A stretch of 40,521 bases of DNA, taken from the NCBI GenBank assembly GCA_030040995.1, contig JASHOS010000211.1:1-40521 (forward strand), written 5' to 3'. This DNA is from Terriglobia bacterium (GTDB lineage: Bacteria; Acidobacteriota; Terriglobia; UBA7540). Below the pieces are notes generated by a model. It saw only the letters and a list, made by a program, of their open reading frames with translations. It was not told the origin of the DNA and did no database searches. Positions 40,394 through 40,521 of this stretch are shown piece after piece; position 1 is the stretch's first letter, and the number at the start of each line of letters is the position of its first letter. The translations under genes and the position numbers were made by a program.

Positions 40394-40521
40394 GCTTATC
40401 CCCGTCTGCGGCGCCCTTGTAGGAAATCAAACCATTACGTTTCAAAAGGTTATGTACCTATTGAGAACGGCATCCAAGCTGCGATGAAGTGAGCAGCGTA
40501 AGGGTAGGGCTTGCCCTAACC

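Larger units (their letters stand above)
39977..40521. other. 3' end region with gene remnant and palindromes
   Basis: After the penicillin-binding protein come a frameshifted Tat-signal remnant (40039-40349), an operator-like palindrome (40357-40393) and a GTAGGGC hairpin at the very edge (40503-40521, TAGGGC/GCCCTA). No other coding signal is seen, and the window ends inside a gap. Confidence 0.5.

Noticed and set aside
1-40521. CRISPR array, tRNA or rRNA genes
   Set aside because: No regular direct repeats with spacers, and no cloverleaf or rRNA-like stretch could be recognised by eye; absence of small tRNAs cannot be proven without a dedicated search.

Overview
The window most likely comes from an Acidobacteriota genome (inference from gene families, not from a marker gene). 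The two Oar-like TonB-dependent receptors with an N-terminal carboxypeptidase-regulatory-like domain, the Acidobacteriota-style Hfq-like protein (KNSI where E. coli Hfq has KHAI), the fused KorA/KorB oxidoreductase and the many short palindromic intergenic repeats all fit that phylum. Base composition is moderately GC-rich, with two visibly AT-richer patches: the divergent promoter region near 2310-2490 and the restriction-modification promoter region near 21055-21104.

Layout. 1-2286: a decayed TonB-dependent receptor gene (minus strand), cut at its 3' end by foreign DNA that carries a possible transposase tail, and also frameshifted. 2553-4383: an OmpR-type response regulator overlapping a histidine-kinase-like gene whose ATP-binding domain is degenerate and whose 3' end runs into a dispersed repeat. 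4384-4895: a gap with a possible 44-codon gene and a terminator. 4896-15631: a flagellar regulon of an NtrC-type activator lacking a DNA-binding domain, an FlrB/FleS-type sensor kinase, an FlrC/FleR-type sigma-54 activator, then flgB, flgC, fliE, fliF, fliG, fliH, fliI and fliJ. Most junctions are start/stop overlaps; repeats interrupt it between flgC and fliE and between fliI and fliJ.

15635-18534 (minus): korA-korB, a 2-oxoacid:ferredoxin oxidoreductase. 19058-19963: arginase. 19992-22008: a compact type II-like restriction-modification island, with a beta-class SPPY methyltransferase transcribed away from a small MerR/excisionase-type HTH gene, a 37-codon gene and a PD-(D/E)XK-like nuclease. 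A TTGACA-A-TGTCAA palindrome covers the HTH start codon. 22076-23200: D-Ala-D-Ala ligase. 23213-25898 (minus): a probable exported glycoamylase-domain (GH144-like) enzyme and a membrane-anchored protein of unknown function. 26123-27712: an exported secernin-like C69 peptidase. 28190-30118: gatB and a Bcp-type peroxiredoxin. 30288-31278 (minus): a YHS-domain protein and a TPR protein, both membrane-anchored. 31571-32233: a PEBP/YbhB-like protein. 32617-36339: an intact Oar-like TonB-dependent receptor. 36544-36888: Hfq-like protein. 37014-39976: a small exported protein and a class A penicillin-binding protein. 39977-40521: a decayed Tat-signal gene and an operator-like palindrome.

How the parts work together: the flagellar block is the only long functional operon; it pairs the sigma-54 control circuit with the basal-body and export genes that such circuits usually drive. 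The rest is mostly single genes or pairs. Several families of dispersed palindromes (three ~120-bp type A copies, two ~70-bp type B copies, GTAG-led hairpins and a MITE-like element) occupy nearly every longer gap, and one type A copy has been incorporated into a reading frame. The most noteworthy items are the degenerate kinase with a repeat-derived tail, the restriction-modification island with its unusual small regulator, and the flagellar activator without a DNA-binding domain.
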